DNA of 64,000 nt. It comes from Photobacterium gaetbulicola Gung47 (lineage in GTDB: Bacteria > Pseudomonadota > Gammaproteobacteria > Enterobacterales > Vibrionaceae). Shown in pieces: positions 62,329-64,000 of this stretch. Below the pieces are notes generated by a model. That model made no database searches, was not told the DNA's origin, and saw nothing but the letters and a program-made list of their open reading frames with translations. The stretch lies in the NCBI GenBank assembly GCA_000940995.1, contig CP005974.1, positions 2,480,001 through 2,544,000 on the forward strand, read 5' to 3'. Made by a program: the position numbers and the translations under genes. Position 1 is the first letter of the stretch, and each line of letters opens with the position of its first letter.

Positions 62329-62724
62329 CTACAGCACCATGGGCTGGTTAGCTTTAAGCAGCTTCATACCTTGGATATGCTGGATAAACCACTTCACTAT
62401 CGCCAATAGGGCAATAATAAGGCCAACAACCGGAATCACTTGCAGCACTTTGTGCAAGAATGGGCTGTATACCCAATACTCCGCGCCGGCAACAATGCCG
62501 GTGGTGGTCGCAGCCGTCACACCGAGTACCACAAAGAAAGTAAAAAAATAGAAGAAGGTTCGGATAATGGTGTAGTAATGGGTATAACTCAGCTCATCAG
62601 TCCCCTTGTTCAGCTTGTAAGCCGAGTAAATCACCGCAATGATACCAGAGATCATCAGTGTCAAAGGGGTAAGGAAGCTGGCAATATAGGCAAATCGCAC
62701 TTCACGGCGTGGATCAGTAGACAT
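62329..62724 (-). CDS. DUF4870-like small membrane protein
   Basis: A 131-residue protein with three hydrophobic segments (about 15-35, 58-90 and 97-115) separated by short polar loops, the layout of DUF4870/Tic20-like proteins. The segment DPRREVRFAYIASFLTPLTLMISG opens the fold. No function is known. I prefer the ATG at 62724 (GGA ten bases upstream); an ATG four codons earlier (62736) is an equal possibility. Confidence 0.7.
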   Translation of the reverse strand: MSTDPRREVRFAYIASFLTPLTLMISGIIAVIYSAYKLNKGTDELSYTHYYTIIRTFFYFFTFFVVLGVTAATTTGIVAGAEYWVYSPFLHKVLQVIPVVGLIIALLAIVKWFIQHIQGMKLLKANQPMVL

Positions 62725-62851
62725 GACTTTATCCATTGATAATTATGTTTAGACTAATTATCACATGTATTTTTGCGCTATCAAGTTTCAATAATGCAGA
62801 CGCTGATCACGATCAAGCCTATCCGCGATAGTCTGTTATAGTGACCTAGAA

Positions 62852-62882
62852 TAACAGCCTAGGTGAGCATCCCAGGCTGTTA
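62852..62882 (-). terminator. Probable terminator of hutZ
   Basis: TAACAGCCT and AGGCTGTTA form a perfect 9-bp stem with a 13-nt loop; the tail TTCT is short in T. Confidence 0.55.
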
Positions 62883-62897
62883 GCAACAATGAGGTTA

Positions 62898-63452
62898 TCA
62901 CTCTTCGTTTGGTTGAGTGACCTCACTCCCGTCATTAATGCGGCGATGGCCCTCTTGCAGATGTACAAAGTCAACCAAATCATCCCCCCCCACCTGGAAT
63001 GCTTGGCCAAAGCCTTTTACAAATAACCCCTGAGTCGGCTCGAAACGGAACATTTTGAAATCTTCCAAGCCGCTTAGCCCATCAACGATATCACCGAAGC
63101 GCTGTTTCAGTTGCTCTACCGCAACCTGCCACTTTTTTGTCTCGCGCTCAACCACTACAACATTGGCTTCGAACGTCAACCGCTTGCGAGCATAAATGGT
63201 TTTAGACGCCGCTTCGTCTTCAATCATCATCAGAGAAACCCGAGGGTTTTCCAGCAGATTACGAGCATGCTTAGCTATCTGGCTTATGAGTACGTAGTAA
63301 CCATCATCCAGTAGCGCAAATGGTGCGTAACTGACATTGGGTTTACCGTCGGCATCTACCGTCGCCAACTGGATGGTCTGACACGACTGACGAAAATCCT
63401 TAATTTCGGGGCCAAGGCGGTTTTGCAGGCGCTCTTGCTTAACAGCATTCAT
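62898..63452 (-). CDS. hutZ: Haem-utilisation protein HutZ
   Basis: A 184-residue split-barrel protein (flavin-reductase/PNPOx-like fold), 176 in V. cholerae. QLATVDADGKPNVSYAPFALL, SQIAKHARNL and the closing FVHLQEGHRRIN with the haem-ligand His are present. HutZ breaks down haem in the cytosol with electrons from a partner. It lies 61 bp after hutX. A short acidic C-terminal extension (EVTQPNEE) is extra relative to V. cholerae. Confidence 0.93.
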   Translation of the reverse strand: MNAVKQERLQNRLGPEIKDFRQSCQTIQLATVDADGKPNVSYAPFALLDDGYYVLISQIAKHARNLLENPRVSLMMIEDEAASKTIYARKRLTFEANVVVVERETKKWQVAVEQLKQRFGDIVDGLSGLEDFKMFRFEPTQGLFVKGFGQAFQVGGDDLVDFVHLQEGHRRINDGSEVTQPNEE

Positions 63453-63513
63453 TTTAACTTTCTCCGAGTCTAGCCCGATTAATGCAATGAACTAATCGGG
63501 CTTAATTATTATG

Positions 63514-64000
63514 TTATTTAAATCTTGTTTTAAGCTGCTGGAATTTATCAACCTGCTCTGGGAACAACTGGCGCTTCTTGTCACGCCCCAAATACACTTT
63601 GAATACACACTCTCCACGTGACGCAAAGAAGCCAATGAAGTAACTTTCCTGCCCCATGAATGGCTTGCTGACCAGAGCAATGTCCGTCACGAGATCTAGA
63701 CGTAGGTGGCCATGCAGTTCGCCTTCTTTACCCATTAGATTGTAGTAACCACGAGCCTCTTTACCTTTAGGAAAAGGCGCTTTTACTTCAAAAATTGACG
63801 CCATGGAGTGAACGATGGTTGTAACCGGCCCCCAAGTCGGTAGGTCTTCCAGAATCGCTTTTGCATGCTCGCCCGGTAGCGCTACTACCAGCTCTTCGGG
63901 AAAAGCCATCACGACTTCCCCTTCGGTAACTCCCAACGTGTCGGCAATTGCCATGGCGTGCAATTTAGGATCTGCGGCAAGCTGCTCTGCAACTTGTGTT
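63514..64000 (-). CDS. hutX: Haem-trafficking protein HutX, N-terminus beyond window
   Basis: The frame stays open from the stop at 63514 to the right edge, so the start lies outside. At least 161 residues are visible, of about 165 expected. GVTEGEVVMAFPEELVVAL, PTWGPVTTIV, ARGYYNLMGKEGELHGHL and SKPFMGQES match V. cholerae HutX, which binds haem and passes it to HutZ. I read the extra N-terminal residues (TQVAEQLAADPKLHA) by eye beyond the internal Met. hutW is expected upstream, outside the window. Confidence 0.92.
   Translation of the reverse strand, partial: TQVAEQLAADPKLHAMAIADTLGVTEGEVVMAFPEELVVALPGEHAKAILEDLPTWGPVTTIVHSMASIFEVKAPFPKGKEARGYYNLMGKEGELHGHLRLDLVTDIALVSKPFMGQESYFIGFFASRGECVFKVYLGRDKKRQLFPEQVDKFQQLKTRFK

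Overview
This 64 kb window looks like chromosomal DNA of a marine gammaproteobacterium of the Vibrionaceae, most likely Photobacterium or a near relative such as Grimontia or Enterovibrio. Reasons: a Vibrio-type PLP-dependent aspartate decarboxylase (PanP), HutA/HutX/HutZ haem-use proteins, torR-torCA-torD for TMAO respiration, the MetP/MetS Na+ importer pair, an AttEFGH-type transporter, DUF2913 and DUF2860 proteins, family II pyrophosphatase, and housekeeping proteins (RplY, RsuA, PolB, RadD, EfpL/YeiP, YciU) close to their enterobacterial and vibrio homologues. The assignment is from remembered family patterns; no database search was run. No insertion sequences, prophage, tRNA, rRNA or CRISPR array were seen.

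Layout. 1-7.3 kb: a FUSC-type exporter cut by the left edge, then a minus-strand attE-attFG-attH-abgA-like operon. 7.6-14.5 kb: SDR protein, a Bcr-type exporter with a DUF2913 gene, rsuA, a GNAT enzyme and radD. 14.6-22.6 kb: Fur-controlled haem receptor, rplY, two small conserved proteins, and a nucleotidyltransferase-polB-cobT operon. 22.8-32.8 kb: two CSS-EAL cyclic-di-GMP phosphodiesterases, efpL/yeiP, yciU, emrD, ribA, ppaC, a patatin lipase and a tiny membrane protein. 32.9-39.2 kb: outer-membrane proteins, metP-metS, panP. 39.6-45.1 kb: torR divergent from torC-torA, with torD in its own unit. 46.3-61.9 kb: an 18-gene minus-strand ethanolamine microcompartment locus. 62.3-64 kb: a DUF4870 membrane protein and hutZ-hutX (hutX runs off the right edge).

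The most interesting region is the microcompartment locus, in transcription order eutS-P-Q-T-D-M'-M-N-E-J-G-A-B-C-L-pduS-pduT-eutH. It contains every step for turning ethanolamine into acetyl-phosphate and ethanol inside a protein shell, but it is a mosaic. It has no eutK and no eutR or eutVW regulator in the window, eutH has moved to the 3' end behind a 253-bp gap, eutM is duplicated with PduA-like pore motifs, and two genes typical of propanediol compartments (the flavin/Fe-S protein PduS and the Fe-S-pore shell protein PduT, with Cys38 intact) sit directly after eutL. My inference is that these two form an electron route through the shell that keeps B12 reduced for EutT and EutA/EutBC. cobT, which attaches the lower ligand of B12, lies elsewhere in the window in the polB operon.

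Several small or regulatory features are easy to miss: metS (33 aa), a 29-aa membrane protein, a 61-aa cysteine-cluster protein, a Fur box, tor-box-like decamers, long perfect inverted repeats ahead of an EAL gene, panP and an exporter gene, and a 60-bp palindromic repeat between ribA and a small membrane-protein gene.
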